Part shown: one piece after another, positions 35,895-43,900 of the stretch | How the letters are laid out: each line of letters starts with the position of its first letter | Numbering within the stretch: position 1 is the stretch's first letter | From: an uncultured Flavobacteriales bacterium | Lineage (GTDB): Bacteria > Bacteroidota > Bacteroidia > Flavobacteriales_D > Crocinitomicaceae | Length of the DNA stretch: 64,000 nucleotides | Assembly: GCA_905480145.1 (NCBI GenBank) | Contig: CAJQPA010000008.1 | Location: 1-64,000, forward strand | Direction: 5' to 3' | Made by a program: the position numbers and the translations under genes | The notes under the pieces: generated by a model | The model's input: only the letters and a program-made list of their open reading frames with translations | Told to the model about the DNA's origin: nothing | Databases searched by the model: none

Positions 35895-36668
35895 TTATTG
35901 AATGATTAATCTTCTCGTATTTGTTTTTCCTTCGGAGCTAACTTTAACGAAATAAATTCCTGATAGTTGATTGTCTAAATCAACTATCATATCATTAGAC
36001 CCTGTCGCAGTCGAATAAATAACTCTTCCTGTTACATCTATGACATCAACATCAATGTTGTTAGTGCTATTTTCGGGAAGATTAATTTTAAAAGTTCCTT
36101 TTGTTGGATTTGGATAAATACTAAAATTCAATCCATTAGTAATTTCATCAATTCCGGTTTCGTTGTTGTCCCAAAGAATTTCGATTTCAGCAAAATATAC
36201 ATCAGCCACATTCACTTCTACGAGGTATGGAGTATTTTCAGGTATTGTGAACAAATCAAACTGCTGAGCCAGTGCCTGTGCGATAATTCCGTCATCACCA
36301 GAATCTGGACTGCATGTAGTGCCCCCAATTACATCTGACTCATGCCCAGACATTTCAATATTAATGTAGTTGGTGTTGACTCCGGTTTGATTAGCTATTT
36401 CATAATCAGTGATATCATTCCAAACACCAAAGTCAGCGTTGGAGTCATCTTCGAAAATCCAACAATTTGTATTTGTGTTTCCATCCGCATCGTTCGTCCA
36501 AATATTAAAAACTGGATCTTGAGGGCCAAAAGTTGCTTGTCCGAGTATACAGCCGTCGCAGTCGTCTGCATTAGCTTTAAGTTGTTTAATTGTTACCGTG
36601 TAATCAATATTATATTGTGCAAAGGCAAAAGAAGGTAAAATAATTAGTGTAAGTAGGAGTCGTTTCAT
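35895..36668 (-). CDS. secreted protein with type IX secretion C-terminal sorting domain
   Basis: The 257-residue protein has a signal peptide ending FAFA (mature Gln18) and a classic type A T9SS sorting domain in its last ~80 residues: FSIYPNPTKGTFKINL, VDVIDVTGRVIYS, LDNQLSGIYFVKVSSEG and a final RRLIIQ. The cargo region (~18-175) is acidic and contains several cysteines (DDCDGCILGQ, NTNCWIFEDD, GGTTCSPDSGDDG) and aromatic residues; no enzyme family was recognised. It should cross the outer membrane through T9SS and be released or attached after cleavage of the domain. The two PorP/SprF-type barrels at ~5-7 kb are possible attachment partners. Confidence 0.9.
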   Translation of the reverse strand: MKRLLLTLIILPSFAFAQYNIDYTVTIKQLKANADDCDGCILGQATFGPQDPVFNIWTNDADGNTNTNCWIFEDDSNADFGVWNDITDYEIANQTGVNTNYINIEMSGHESDVIGGTTCSPDSGDDGIIAQALAQQFDLFTIPENTPYLVEVNVADVYFAEIEILWDNNETGIDEITNGLNFSIYPNPTKGTFKINLPENSTNNIDVDVIDVTGRVIYSTATGSNDMIVDLDNQLSGIYFVKVSSEGKTNTRRLIIQ

Positions 36669-36856
36669 ATTGTTTATTTTTTGATTAAATATACAAAATA
36701 AATAAAAAGAAGTATAATCTCTATTTCATAATTCCCTTTAAATATTATTGAATGCTAGTACATTCATTTTTTTCTTTTTTAAACTGACAAATTTCATTAG
36801 CTTAATATAGAGTGGGTGATAAATTTCACTCAATTTAACCTAAGTAAATCACTATT

Positions 36857-38431
36857 ATGCTAGTAAAAACCTACGGAGCATCTGTTTTTGGAATAGATGC
36901 AACGACCATTACAATTGAAGTCAATTTATCACAGGGGATTAATTTTTTCTTAGTTGGCTTACCAGATTCCGCGGTAAAAGAAAGTCAGCAAAGAATTAAA
37001 GCGGTCTTCAATAACAACAACTTCAAGTATCCAGGAAAAGAGATAACAATAAATATGGCGCCTGCGGATATTCGCAAGGAAGGTTCTGTTTTCGATTTAC
37101 CTATAGCTATTGGTATTTTGGCTGCAAGTGAGCAATTGAAGACTAATAAGCTAGAAGAGTATGTGATTCTTGGCGAGTTATCATTAGATGGGGAATTAAA
37201 CGCGATGAAAGGTGTTCTGCCAATTGCATTAAACGCCAAGAAAGAAGGGTTTAGAGGATTGATTATTCCGAAAGAAAATGCAAAAGAGGCTGCGATGGTT
37301 GAGGGCCTAGAAGTAATTCCAGTAGACAATTTACAAGATGTTGTTGAATTTATAAATGAAGAGAAATTTATTGAACCTATGGAAATTGATGTCAATAAGA
37401 TTTTTGAATATTCTCAAGTGTCCTTGGGGGTAGATTTTAAAGATGTGAAAGGGCAAATGGCGATAAAGCGCGCGTTTGAAATAGCTGCTGCTGGTGGTCA
37501 CAACGTCATTCTAATTGGTCCTCCAGGTGCAGGGAAGTCTATGTTAGCAAAGAGATTGCCAACAATTTTACCTCCGATGTCCTTAGATGAATCATTGGAG
37601 TCAACAAAAATTCATTCTGTGGTTGGTATAATTTCGAAAGGAAAGGGATTGCTTACAGAGCGCCCTTTTAGAAAACCTCATCATACAATTTCTGATGTGG
37701 CTTTGGTCGGCGGTGGCGGTTACCCCATGCCAGGTGAAATTTCATTGGCACACAACGGTGTTCTTTTCCTCGATGAATTGCCTGAGTATAAAAGAACAGT
37801 CTTAGAAGTGATGCGTCAACCTATGGAGGATAGAACGGTTACCATTTCCCGAGCGAAGTTTACAGTCGATTATCCGGCTGGTTTTATGCTTATAGCCGCG
37901 ATGAATCCTTGTCCCTGTGGCTATTATAATCACCCAGAGAGAGAATGTACATGCGGGCAAAGTACTGTTCAACGATATATGAATAAAGTCTCCGGGCCTT
38001 TGCTGGATAGGATTGATTTGCACGTGGAAGTTACACCAGTCAATTATGATGATCTTGCAAATGACATTCCGAAAGAGGGTAGCAAAGAGATTCGATCAAG
38101 AGTAGTGGCGGCCAGAAAAATTCAAACAAGACGGTTCTCAAGAGCGATAGAGTCAACTGAAAAATTCGGAAGCCGACAGGGTGAATGTTCGAAAACACAT
38201 TCGAACGCTGAAATGAGCAGTAAAGACATTCGTCAATTTTGTCAAATTAATGAAGGTAGTGCTGCGCTATTAAAGAAGGCGATGAACAATCTTGGGTTTT
38301 CTGCGCGAGCTTATGATCGGATTTTAAAAGTATCAAGGACAATAGCTGATTTAGATGGTGTCGAGAAGATCGACTCTAAACATATTGCGGAAGCAATTCA
38401 ATACCGTAGCTTAGATCGAGATGTCAGGTGA
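36857..38431 (+). CDS. YifB/ComM family Mg-chelatase-like AAA+ ATPase
   Basis: The 524-residue protein has an N-terminal Lon-protease-like subdomain (~1-180; GLPDSAVKESQQRIKAVF, MAPADIRKEGS), an AAA+ core with Walker A GPPGAGKS at 221-228, the sensor block PHHTISDVALVGGG, Walker B LFLDELPEY, and a Cys cluster (NPCPCGYYNHPERECTCG) before a C-terminal lid. ComM in naturally transformable bacteria is a helicase that extends branch migration during DNA integration, and YifB homologs are widespread. The length is normal. It stands 57 bases ahead of the flavoprotein gene. A ComM-type role in recombination is likely, but untested here. Confidence 0.95.
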   Translation: MLVKTYGASVFGIDATTITIEVNLSQGINFFLVGLPDSAVKESQQRIKAVFNNNNFKYPGKEITINMAPADIRKEGSVFDLPIAIGILAASEQLKTNKLEEYVILGELSLDGELNAMKGVLPIALNAKKEGFRGLIIPKENAKEAAMVEGLEVIPVDNLQDVVEFINEEKFIEPMEIDVNKIFEYSQVSLGVDFKDVKGQMAIKRAFEIAAAGGHNVILIGPPGAGKSMLAKRLPTILPPMSLDESLESTKIHSVVGIISKGKGLLTERPFRKPHHTISDVALVGGGGYPMPGEISLAHNGVLFLDELPEYKRTVLEVMRQPMEDRTVTISRAKFTVDYPAGFMLIAAMNPCPCGYYNHPERECTCGQSTVQRYMNKVSGPLLDRIDLHVEVTPVNYDDLANDIPKEGSKEIRSRVVAARKIQTRRFSRAIESTEKFGSRQGECSKTHSNAEMSSKDIRQFCQINEGSAALLKKAMNNLGFSARAYDRILKVSRTIADLDGVEKIDSKHIAEAIQYRSLDRDVR

Positions 38432-38464
38432 AAATTAGAATTAGGTAAGGAAGATAATTGTGTT

Positions 38465-38472
38465 TAATTTTG
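38465..38472 (+). promoter_or_regulatory. candidate -7 box TAATTTTG for the flavoprotein gene
   Basis: An exact TAnnTTTG match ends 16 bases before the ATG at 38489. Confidence 0.4.
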
Positions 38473-38488
38473 CCTTTCAAATTGTTTT

Positions 38489-39694
38489 ATGAAAGTAGCT
38501 GTTATTGGTGGTGGTGCTGCAGGTTTTTTTGCTGCAATTCGAGTGAAAGAAGTTCACCCAGAGGCCGACGTAACAATTTTTGAAAAATCGAAGAAGATTT
38601 TAGCTAAGGTTAAAGTTTCTGGAGGCGGTCGCTGCAATGTGACTAATTCTGAAACGAACATCAAAACCTTAGCACAAGCCTATCCTCGAGGGGAAAAATT
38701 CTTAAGAAAAGCTTTTGGCAAGTTCAATACTGCACATACGATTGAATGGTTCGAGTCTCGAGGCGTGCCGTTAGTGACTCAATCAGATAGCTGCATTTTC
38801 CCAGAGTCTCAAGATTCTCAAAGTGTGATTGATTGCTTTCTAATGATAGCCTCTAAACAAGATGTTAAAATAGAATTTAGTACTACAATTCGTTCAATTT
38901 CTGAAAATGATAATTCTTTAACTTTAACTATAGGTGAAGATTCTCATTTGTTTGATAAAGTGATAGTTGCGACAGGAGGATCTCCAAAAAGAAGTGGTTT
39001 AGAATGGTTGGAGAGTTTAGGGCATTCTATCATTGATCCGGTGCCTTCTTTGTTTACGTTTAACATGCCTGATGAAGCGATTACTTCGTTAATGGGTATC
39101 GTTGTTGAAAATGCATTGGTAAGCGTACAAAGGACTAAATTAAAGTCAAGTGGTCCTCTTTTGATTACACATTGGGGAATGAGTGGTCCGGCAATACTTA
39201 TTCTGTCTGCTTTTGGCGCGAGAATATTAAGCGAACGTAATTACTCATGCGTTGCTCAAGTGAATTGGGTAGGTGAATTGAATTCTGAATTAGTTAAACA
39301 AGAAATTGAAAAGATTATCAACGATAACCCTAATAAGCTAGTTGCAAACTACAGACCATATGCTTTGCAGGATAGGTTGTGGCAGTATTTTATTACGAAA
39401 TGCGAATTCCCAAAGGATCACCGCTGGTCTAATCTTGGGAGAAAAGGAATAAACAAACTCGTTAACTGCCTCACAAACGATACTTATGAGGTAAGTGGTA
39501 AAACTACCTTTAAGGAAGAGTTTGTGACTTGTGGGGGTATTAGTTTGGATGATATCGATGTTAAAACGATGCAAAGTAAAGTAACTCCAAACTTATATTT
39601 TTGCGGAGAGGTGATGGATATCGATGGAATTACCGGAGGGTATAATTTCCAAGCAGCATGGACTACTGGATATATAGCAGGAGAACTGGGCTAA
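38489..39694 (+). CDS. HI0933-like NAD(P)/FAD-dependent oxidoreductase (YhiN family)
   Basis: This 401-residue flavoprotein has the FAD-binding GxGxxG-type motif GGGAAG at residues 7-12, followed by KVSGGGRCNVTNS, the strongest family mark of HI0933/YhiN proteins. VATGGSPKRSG and a final CGEVMDIDGITGGYNFQAAW complete the FAD fold. The middle insert (~185-340) is the family's substrate domain. Reactions of this group are poorly defined; some are annotated as aminoacetone oxidases. It is cytoplasmic. It converges on the ABC ATPase gene with two bases between the stops. Confidence 0.92.
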   Translation: MKVAVIGGGAAGFFAAIRVKEVHPEADVTIFEKSKKILAKVKVSGGGRCNVTNSETNIKTLAQAYPRGEKFLRKAFGKFNTAHTIEWFESRGVPLVTQSDSCIFPESQDSQSVIDCFLMIASKQDVKIEFSTTIRSISENDNSLTLTIGEDSHLFDKVIVATGGSPKRSGLEWLESLGHSIIDPVPSLFTFNMPDEAITSLMGIVVENALVSVQRTKLKSSGPLLITHWGMSGPAILILSAFGARILSERNYSCVAQVNWVGELNSELVKQEIEKIINDNPNKLVANYRPYALQDRLWQYFITKCEFPKDHRWSNLGRKGINKLVNCLTNDTYEVSGKTTFKEEFVTCGGISLDDIDVKTMQSKVTPNLYFCGEVMDIDGITGGYNFQAAWTTGYIAGELG

Positions 39695-39696
39695 AC

Positions 39697-40407
39697 TTAT
39701 TCTTTAAAAGCAAGATTAATTATTTCTTCTTTCGATGTTGGTGACAAAACCTGTCTAATTTTTTTCTCTATTGAATTTACAGCCAGAAAAGGGCATTCAG
39801 CGGCAATAGACATGTCTATGTCATGGGAGGACATAATGATGCATTTGCCCATTGTTTTAGAGATGTTCTTCAATAAATCAACAACTCTTTGCTTATTCGT
39901 GTAGTCTAGAAATGCAGTTGGCTCATCTAAAATAATAATCGCGGTCTCTTGAGCTATTGCTTTAGCTATGGAGACCATTTGTTTCTCACCGTCACTCAAT
40001 TCAGAAGTGAAACGCTGTTTTAAATCTTGAATATTGAGAATATCAAATGCTTGATCAATCAAATCTTGGTCCTTGGACGATGTTCTTCCAAAATGCCCTG
40101 TGTAAGGTGTTCTCGCTAATCGAACATACTCTTCTGCGGTCAAGTAATCTGTGAGAGGGAAGTGCGTTGTGACAAAAGCGACCGTCTTTGGAATTTCTTT
40201 GTATGTTAAGTGTGAAATATGATTTCCATTTAAAAGAACCTCACCGTTTATAGGAGGTGTTTCTCCAATAAGGGTTTTGAGAAACGTAGATTTTCCAGAT
40301 CCGTTTCTTCCAATGAGAAAATACAATTCACCTTTATCTAATGATAAATCATCAACAGCTAGAAGTTCTTTAGCGTATCCGATATGTAGGTTTTTTGTTC
40401 TGATCAT
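39697..40407 (-). CDS. ABC importer ATPase (metal-chelate/FecE-BtuD type)
   Basis: The 236-residue ATPase has Walker A GRNGSGKST at 33-41, Q loop region VAFVTTHFP, signature LSDGEKQMVSIAKAI, Walker B IIILDEPTAFLD and switch His in SSHDIDM. It is the energising subunit of a three-gene importer for siderophores, haem or cobalamin. Its ATG overlaps the TGA of the permease gene (ATGA), showing translational coupling. The gene order on the minus strand is binding protein, permease, ATPase. Confidence 0.93.
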   Translation of the reverse strand: MIRTKNLHIGYAKELLAVDDLSLDKGELYFLIGRNGSGKSTFLKTLIGETPPINGEVLLNGNHISHLTYKEIPKTVAFVTTHFPLTDYLTAEEYVRLARTPYTGHFGRTSSKDQDLIDQAFDILNIQDLKQRFTSELSDGEKQMVSIAKAIAQETAIIILDEPTAFLDYTNKQRVVDLLKNISKTMGKCIIMSSHDIDMSIAAECPFLAVNSIEKKIRQVLSPTSKEEIINLAFKE

Positions 40408-41402
40408 CTTAATCTATTTAGAATAAAGAAAATAACCATGGGAGCACCAATAATTGAAGTCAAGACATTAATGGGTAGCATAAAGAATGGCTCTGTCAGT
40501 TGAATGATTACATCACAAAGGAGAATAAAAATTGCCCCTAACAATGCACTCGCTGAAATCAAAATGAAATGTTGTTGTGTTCTAAATAAAATCCGAACTA
40601 GGTTAGGAACAGCAAGTCCTACAAAAGCAATTGGTCCACAAAATGCAGTGACTAATCCTGTTAATATTGCTGTGATGACGATAATCCACAGACGTGTTGT
40701 TTTTATATTGACACCTAAAAGTTTTGATTCATTCTCACCTAAAACAAGAGCATTCAATGGTTTGACGAGTAGAAAGGCACCCAGTATTCCAACTATTGTG
40801 ATTCCGATGATGATAGGGAGTTGAGAGAATTCTACTTTTTGTAACGATCCCAACGCCCACAATGTAAAGACTTTTAATTCTTGTGCATTGCTAGCCGATT
40901 GCAGGAAAGCAACGAATGCACTGATGAAACTACCTAGCATTAAACCAATCAGTAATAATGAAATTTGTGTTTTAACAAGTCTTGAAAAGAAAAGAATCAA
41001 CAAGCCAAAAAGAAAAGCTCCTAATAAAGCGTTAGTTATTAGACCCAATTCCGATGCGAAAAATGGAATACCCGTCATTATACTCAGTGCCACGAATAAA
41101 CTTGAGCCTGAGTTAATTCCAAGAACATATGGACCTGCTAGAGGATTGTTAAAGAGTGTTTGCATCAATAAACCAACAATTGAAAGTCCAGCCCCCGCTA
41201 TAAGCGCCATGAATAATCTTGGGATTCTAATTTCTCTTGCAATAATATGATTTGATGAAGTTGCGTCAAAATTTGAAAAACTACTCCAGTAATCAGAGAA
41301 TGAAATAGGAATTTGTCCAACATAGAGATGAAGCAAGCAGAATAACGGCAGAAGCAGTGCTAAGACCAATAGAATTATTTTATGTCTTTTGGAAAGGATC
41401 AA
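40404..41402 (-). CDS. FecCD-family ABC permease (iron-chelate/cobalamin)
   Basis: The 332-residue membrane protein has ~10 helices and the FecCD/BtuC hallmarks: IAREIRIPRLFMALIAGAGL near the N-terminus, QTLFNNPLAGPYVLGINSG, and GPIAFVGLAVPNLVR (the cytoplasmic coupling region). The only in-frame start ahead of the first helix is a TTG (SKRHKIILL follows), two bases beyond the end of the binding-protein gene, so translation is probably coupled. It forms the channel with the ATPase encoded directly downstream. Confidence 0.93.
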   Translation of the reverse strand: MILSKRHKIILLVLALLLPLFCLLHLYVGQIPISFSDYWSSFSNFDATSSNHIIAREIRIPRLFMALIAGAGLSIVGLLMQTLFNNPLAGPYVLGINSGSSLFVALSIMTGIPFFASELGLITNALLGAFLFGLLILFFSRLVKTQISLLLIGLMLGSFISAFVAFLQSASNAQELKVFTLWALGSLQKVEFSQLPIIIGITIVGILGAFLLVKPLNALVLGENESKLLGVNIKTTRLWIIVITAILTGLVTAFCGPIAFVGLAVPNLVRILFRTQQHFILISASALLGAIFILLCDVIIQLTEPFFMLPINVLTSIIGAPMVIFFILNRLR

Positions 41403-41405
41403 ATC

Positions 41406-42473
41406 TTATTGGATGTTCTTGTAAAAATACAATTCTCTCTTTAATGATAGTTCAGGATGTAATACCTGAATGAGGTCATGAAGTAATAGGTGGGGCATGA
41501 TGGCACTTTGCTCCCAGAACTTAGTCATTTGTCCAGAATAACAAAACATTCCATTCTCGAAAGCGCTAAGATGTTTTAGCTGTGGATTCATTTGTAGAAC
41601 CTTTATCTTAGTGTCAACTGTTGGATTGATCCAATACTCTATTTTTATATTATCATCTAGAACTTGCTCTAGTGACAATTCAAGGCTAGCCGTACCTTTA
41701 CTTTCTTTGTATTGATAATTTGCTCCTGCATCTTTTAACAGTGTTGCAAAGTAGCTTTCGCCGCCTGGTGCATACCAAACATCCCCATAAAAACTTCCGG
41801 CAGTAACTGTCGGGTTCGATGATACTGAATCGACAATAGTTTGCAGTCGATTATATTCTAAAACTATTGATTGAAATAATTTGTTGGCTTCATCAATTTT
41901 GCCGGTTATAACGCCAGCTAATTTTATCCACTCTGCTTTACCTAACGGGTGATTTTCTCTCCAGTCGTAGATTGGAATTGTAGAGACACCTAATTGATTT
42001 AATTTTTTTTCATTTGGAAATCCATCACCAAAGCCATTGTAGAAAACAATATTTGACTGATTCGCTATAATTTTCTCTAAAGAATGATTACTCTCATCTC
42101 CAAAAACTTGAATTTCCTTAGATGCAATTTTTTGAAGAATCAAAGAGTCGTAAACATATTTCTCACTGGATACTCCGGAAAGGTAGTTTTGAGAGTTTAT
42201 GGCACAGAGCATACCGTTAAAAGTAGATGTTAAACTTATTAATTTCGGTTTGGTTAAAGTTTTAATGAAGTGCGATTGTTCTATCTCTCCATTCTCGGGA
42301 CTTAGTATCAAGAGGTTGTAACCGTCGTCTGTTGGAATCAAATCAAAATTAACGGCATAATCAATACTAATGTCGTCGAATGAATTGATTTCACTAGCAG
42401 ATTCAATACTATCCACTTTATTAGAGCAACTGAAGAGTAATAAGAATAGGGGAGTCAATGCTAAAAACCTCAT
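41406..42473 (-). CDS. substrate-binding lipoprotein of metal-chelate ABC importer
   Basis: The 355-residue protein has a lipobox (LTPLFLLLFSC) and a two-lobe TroA/BtuF-like fold: ISLTSTFNGMLCAINSQNYL and GDESNHSLEKIIANQSNIVFYNGFG in lobe 1, a long connecting helix (EANKLFQSIVLEYNRLQTIVD), then AGSFYGDVWYAPGGESYFATL in lobe 2, typical of siderophore or cobalamin binding proteins. No single ligand can be named. It heads the three-gene importer. A CATCTTTG box (one mismatch to TAnnTTTG) sits only 4 bases before the ATG. No riboswitch is possible in the short gap to rplI's terminator. Confidence 0.88.
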   Translation of the reverse strand: MRFLALTPLFLLLFSCSNKVDSIESASEINSFDDISIDYAVNFDLIPTDDGYNLLILSPENGEIEQSHFIKTLTKPKLISLTSTFNGMLCAINSQNYLSGVSSEKYVYDSLILQKIASKEIQVFGDESNHSLEKIIANQSNIVFYNGFGDGFPNEKKLNQLGVSTIPIYDWRENHPLGKAEWIKLAGVITGKIDEANKLFQSIVLEYNRLQTIVDSVSSNPTVTAGSFYGDVWYAPGGESYFATLLKDAGANYQYKESKGTASLELSLEQVLDDNIKIEYWINPTVDTKIKVLQMNPQLKHLSAFENGMFCYSGQMTKFWEQSAIMPHLLLHDLIQVLHPELSLKRELYFYKNIQ

Positions 42474-42477
42474 GGTA

Positions 42478-42485
42478 CAAAGATG
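42478..42485 (-). promoter_or_regulatory. near-consensus -7 box CATCTTTG abutting the importer start codon
   Basis: One mismatch from TAnnTTTG, and only TACC separates it from the ATG. If used, the transcript would have almost no leader. Confidence 0.35.
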
Positions 42486-42500
42486 CTAAAATGATTGTCA

Positions 42501-42537
42501 AAAAAAAGACCTGATAATTTATTTATCAGGTCTTTTT
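42501..42537. terminator. bidirectional-looking terminator after rplI
   Basis: GACCTGATAA (42508-42517) and TTATCAGGTC (42523-42532) form a perfect 10-bp stem with a TTTAT loop, flanked by A and T runs. It ends the rpsF-rpsR-rplI operon on the minus strand. Confidence 0.9.
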
Positions 42538-42556
42538 GAATTAGTGTAATCGATGA

Positions 42557-43003
42557 TTATTCACCAACAACTTCAAATGTAAAAGAAGCTTGTACTTCTT
42601 TGTGCAAGTTTGCAGTTGCTTCGTATGATCCAACCTCACGGATTGGTTCATCTTTGATTTTTAATGATTTTCTATCGATATCAATTCCTTCAGCTTTAAG
42701 AGCTTCAGATAATTGAATAGTGTTTACAGAACCAAAAATCTTTCCTTTTTCTCCAGCTTTAGTAACAATCTTAACAGATGTTGCTTCTACTTTCTTTCCT
42801 AATGCTTCAGCTTCAGCCAAAATCTTAGAATCTTTGTGAGATTTTTGTTTCATGATTTCAGCGTGCGCCTTCTTTGCAGAGGCAGTAGCTAAAATAGCAT
42901 ATCCTTGAGGGATTAAAAAGTTACGACCAAATCCTGGCTTAACTGTAACCATCTCGTTCGCGTATCCTAAATTGTCTACGTTCTTCTTTAAAATTACTTC
43001 CAT
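42557..43003 (-). CDS. rplI: 50S ribosomal protein L9
   Basis: The 148-residue protein is bL9: N-terminal MEVILKKNVDNLGYANEMVTVKPGFGRNFLIPQG region binds 23S rRNA, a long central helix (~40-75) links to a C-terminal domain with GKIFGSVN and IDRKSL. The length is standard. It is the last gene of the rpsF-rpsR-rplI operon, 19 bases after rpsR, and is followed by a perfect terminator hairpin. Confidence 0.98.
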   Translation of the reverse strand: MEVILKKNVDNLGYANEMVTVKPGFGRNFLIPQGYAILATASAKKAHAEIMKQKSHKDSKILAEAEALGKKVEATSVKIVTKAGEKGKIFGSVNTIQLSEALKAEGIDIDRKSLKIKDEPIREVGSYEATANLHKEVQASFTFEVVGE

Positions 43004-43022
43004 TTTGATAAATTTAGATCGA

Positions 43023-43286
43023 TTATTTTAACATATCCGCAACGTAAGGAAGAACAGCAATGTGACGTGCACGCTTAATTGCTTTGTTCACTCTTCTTTG
43101 GTACTTCGCTGAAGTTCCAGTAAGACGTCTTGGTAAAATTTTCCCTTGTTCGTTTATCAACTTCAATAAGTAATCAGGATCCTTATAATCGATAAATTTG
43201 ATTTTGCTTTTCTTAAAACGACAATATTTTTCTTTTTTGATCTCGATGTTAATCGGAGTCAGGTAGCGAATATCATTTTGTGCCAT
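43023..43286 (-). CDS. rpsR: 30S ribosomal protein S18
   Basis: The 87-residue protein is bS18, recognised by [34 protein letters not shown] and the basic tail [11 protein letters not shown]. It pairs with bS6 on the platform of the small subunit. It lies between rpsF (26-base gap) and rplI. The ssb gene often found in this position in other phyla is absent, as is normal for Bacteroidota. Confidence 0.98.
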   Translation of the reverse strand: MAQNDIRYLTPINIEIKKEKYCRFKKSKIKFIDYKDPDYLLKLINEQGKILPRRLTGTSAKYQRRVNKAIKRARHIAVLPYVADMLK

Positions 43287-43312
43287 CTTTTTTCTTTTTT
43301 AAGTTTAATAAA

Positions 43313-43669
43313 TTAAGCTTCAGCCGGTGCTGATTTTTTTGCTCCTAGTCTTTTTCTACGCGACTCAGCATAAGTAATGTGGTCTGCGTCCATTCTTACA
43401 GAAAGAAAACGCATGACACGTTCATCTCTTTTGTATGCAACTTCTAGCTCACCAATGGCGCTTCCAGGAGCTTCAAACTCTGTTAAAAAATAGAAACCTG
43501 TAGATTTCTTTTGAATTGGATAGGCTAATTTCCTTAGTCCCCAACTCTCGCTGTGCTTAACTTTTCCACCCAATGAGCTGATTTGGCTCTCGAATTTCTG
43601 CACTGCTTCCTTTGCCTGTTCTTCAGACAAAACGGGAGTTAAAATGAAAACAGTTTCGTACGAATTCAT
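43313..43669 (-). CDS. rpsF: 30S ribosomal protein S6
   Basis: The 118-residue protein is bS6: MNSYETVFILTPVLSEEQ, ESWGLRKLAYPIQKKSTGFY and ERVMRFLSVRMDADH follow the family closely, with a short Ala/Lys tail. It binds 16S rRNA with bS18. It is first in the operon and has a TATCTTTG promoter box 57 bases upstream and a hairpin in the leader, which may be an autoregulatory site. Confidence 0.98.
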   Translation of the reverse strand: MNSYETVFILTPVLSEEQAKEAVQKFESQISSLGGKVKHSESWGLRKLAYPIQKKSTGFYFLTEFEAPGSAIGELEVAYKRDERVMRFLSVRMDADHITYAESRRKRLGAKKSAPAEA

Positions 43670-43703
43670 AAAATTGAATTTTGTGTATTAATAAATTATT
43701 TAA

Positions 43704-43722
43704 CCTGTTTCTTATAAACAGG
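43704..43722 (-). other. hairpin at the 5' end of the rpsF leader
   Basis: CCTGTTT (43704-43710) and AAACAGG (43716-43722) form a perfect 7-bp stem with a 5-base loop. It falls almost at the predicted transcription start of the rpsF operon. It could protect the mRNA 5' end or act in S6/S18 feedback, though I do not see the CCG box of the published S6:S18 motif. Confidence 0.4.
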
Positions 43723-43726
43723 AGCG

Positions 43727-43734
43727 CAAAGATA
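43727..43734 (-). promoter_or_regulatory. -7 box TATCTTTG of the rpsF operon
   Basis: An exact TAnnTTTG match on the minus strand, 57 bases upstream of the rpsF ATG. A weak TTTA lies at a -33-like distance. Confidence 0.6.
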
Positions 43735-43849
43735 TAAATTAATTGTGAATAAATGAAGGGAGGGTGTAATTTTCAGCTTAATTTTAAGCTAAATGAATCT
43801 CGATCTAAAAAAAAATATCAAGTATTATTCTTTTTAATTAAGAGAAAGC

Positions 43850-43881
43850 AAAAAAAAGAGGCACTTTGATAAAAATGCCTC
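43850..43881 (-). terminator. rho-independent terminator of the M1 peptidase gene
   Basis: GAGGCA (43858-43863) pairs with TGCCTC (43876-43881), with an inner TTT/AAA pairing; the minus strand runs on into a T tract. Confidence 0.75.
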
Positions 43882-43900
43882 TCTCTTTTCTGGTTTGATG
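43882..43900 (+). repeat. 19-bp interspersed repeat, copy 2
   Basis: Identical to 7080-7098. It fills the space between the terminator hairpin and the stop codon of the M1 peptidase gene. Confidence 0.6.

Noticed and set aside
41406-42557. Cobalamin riboswitch before the ABC importer
   Set aside because: Only ~80 bases separate the importer start from rplI and they hold the rplI terminator, so there is no room.
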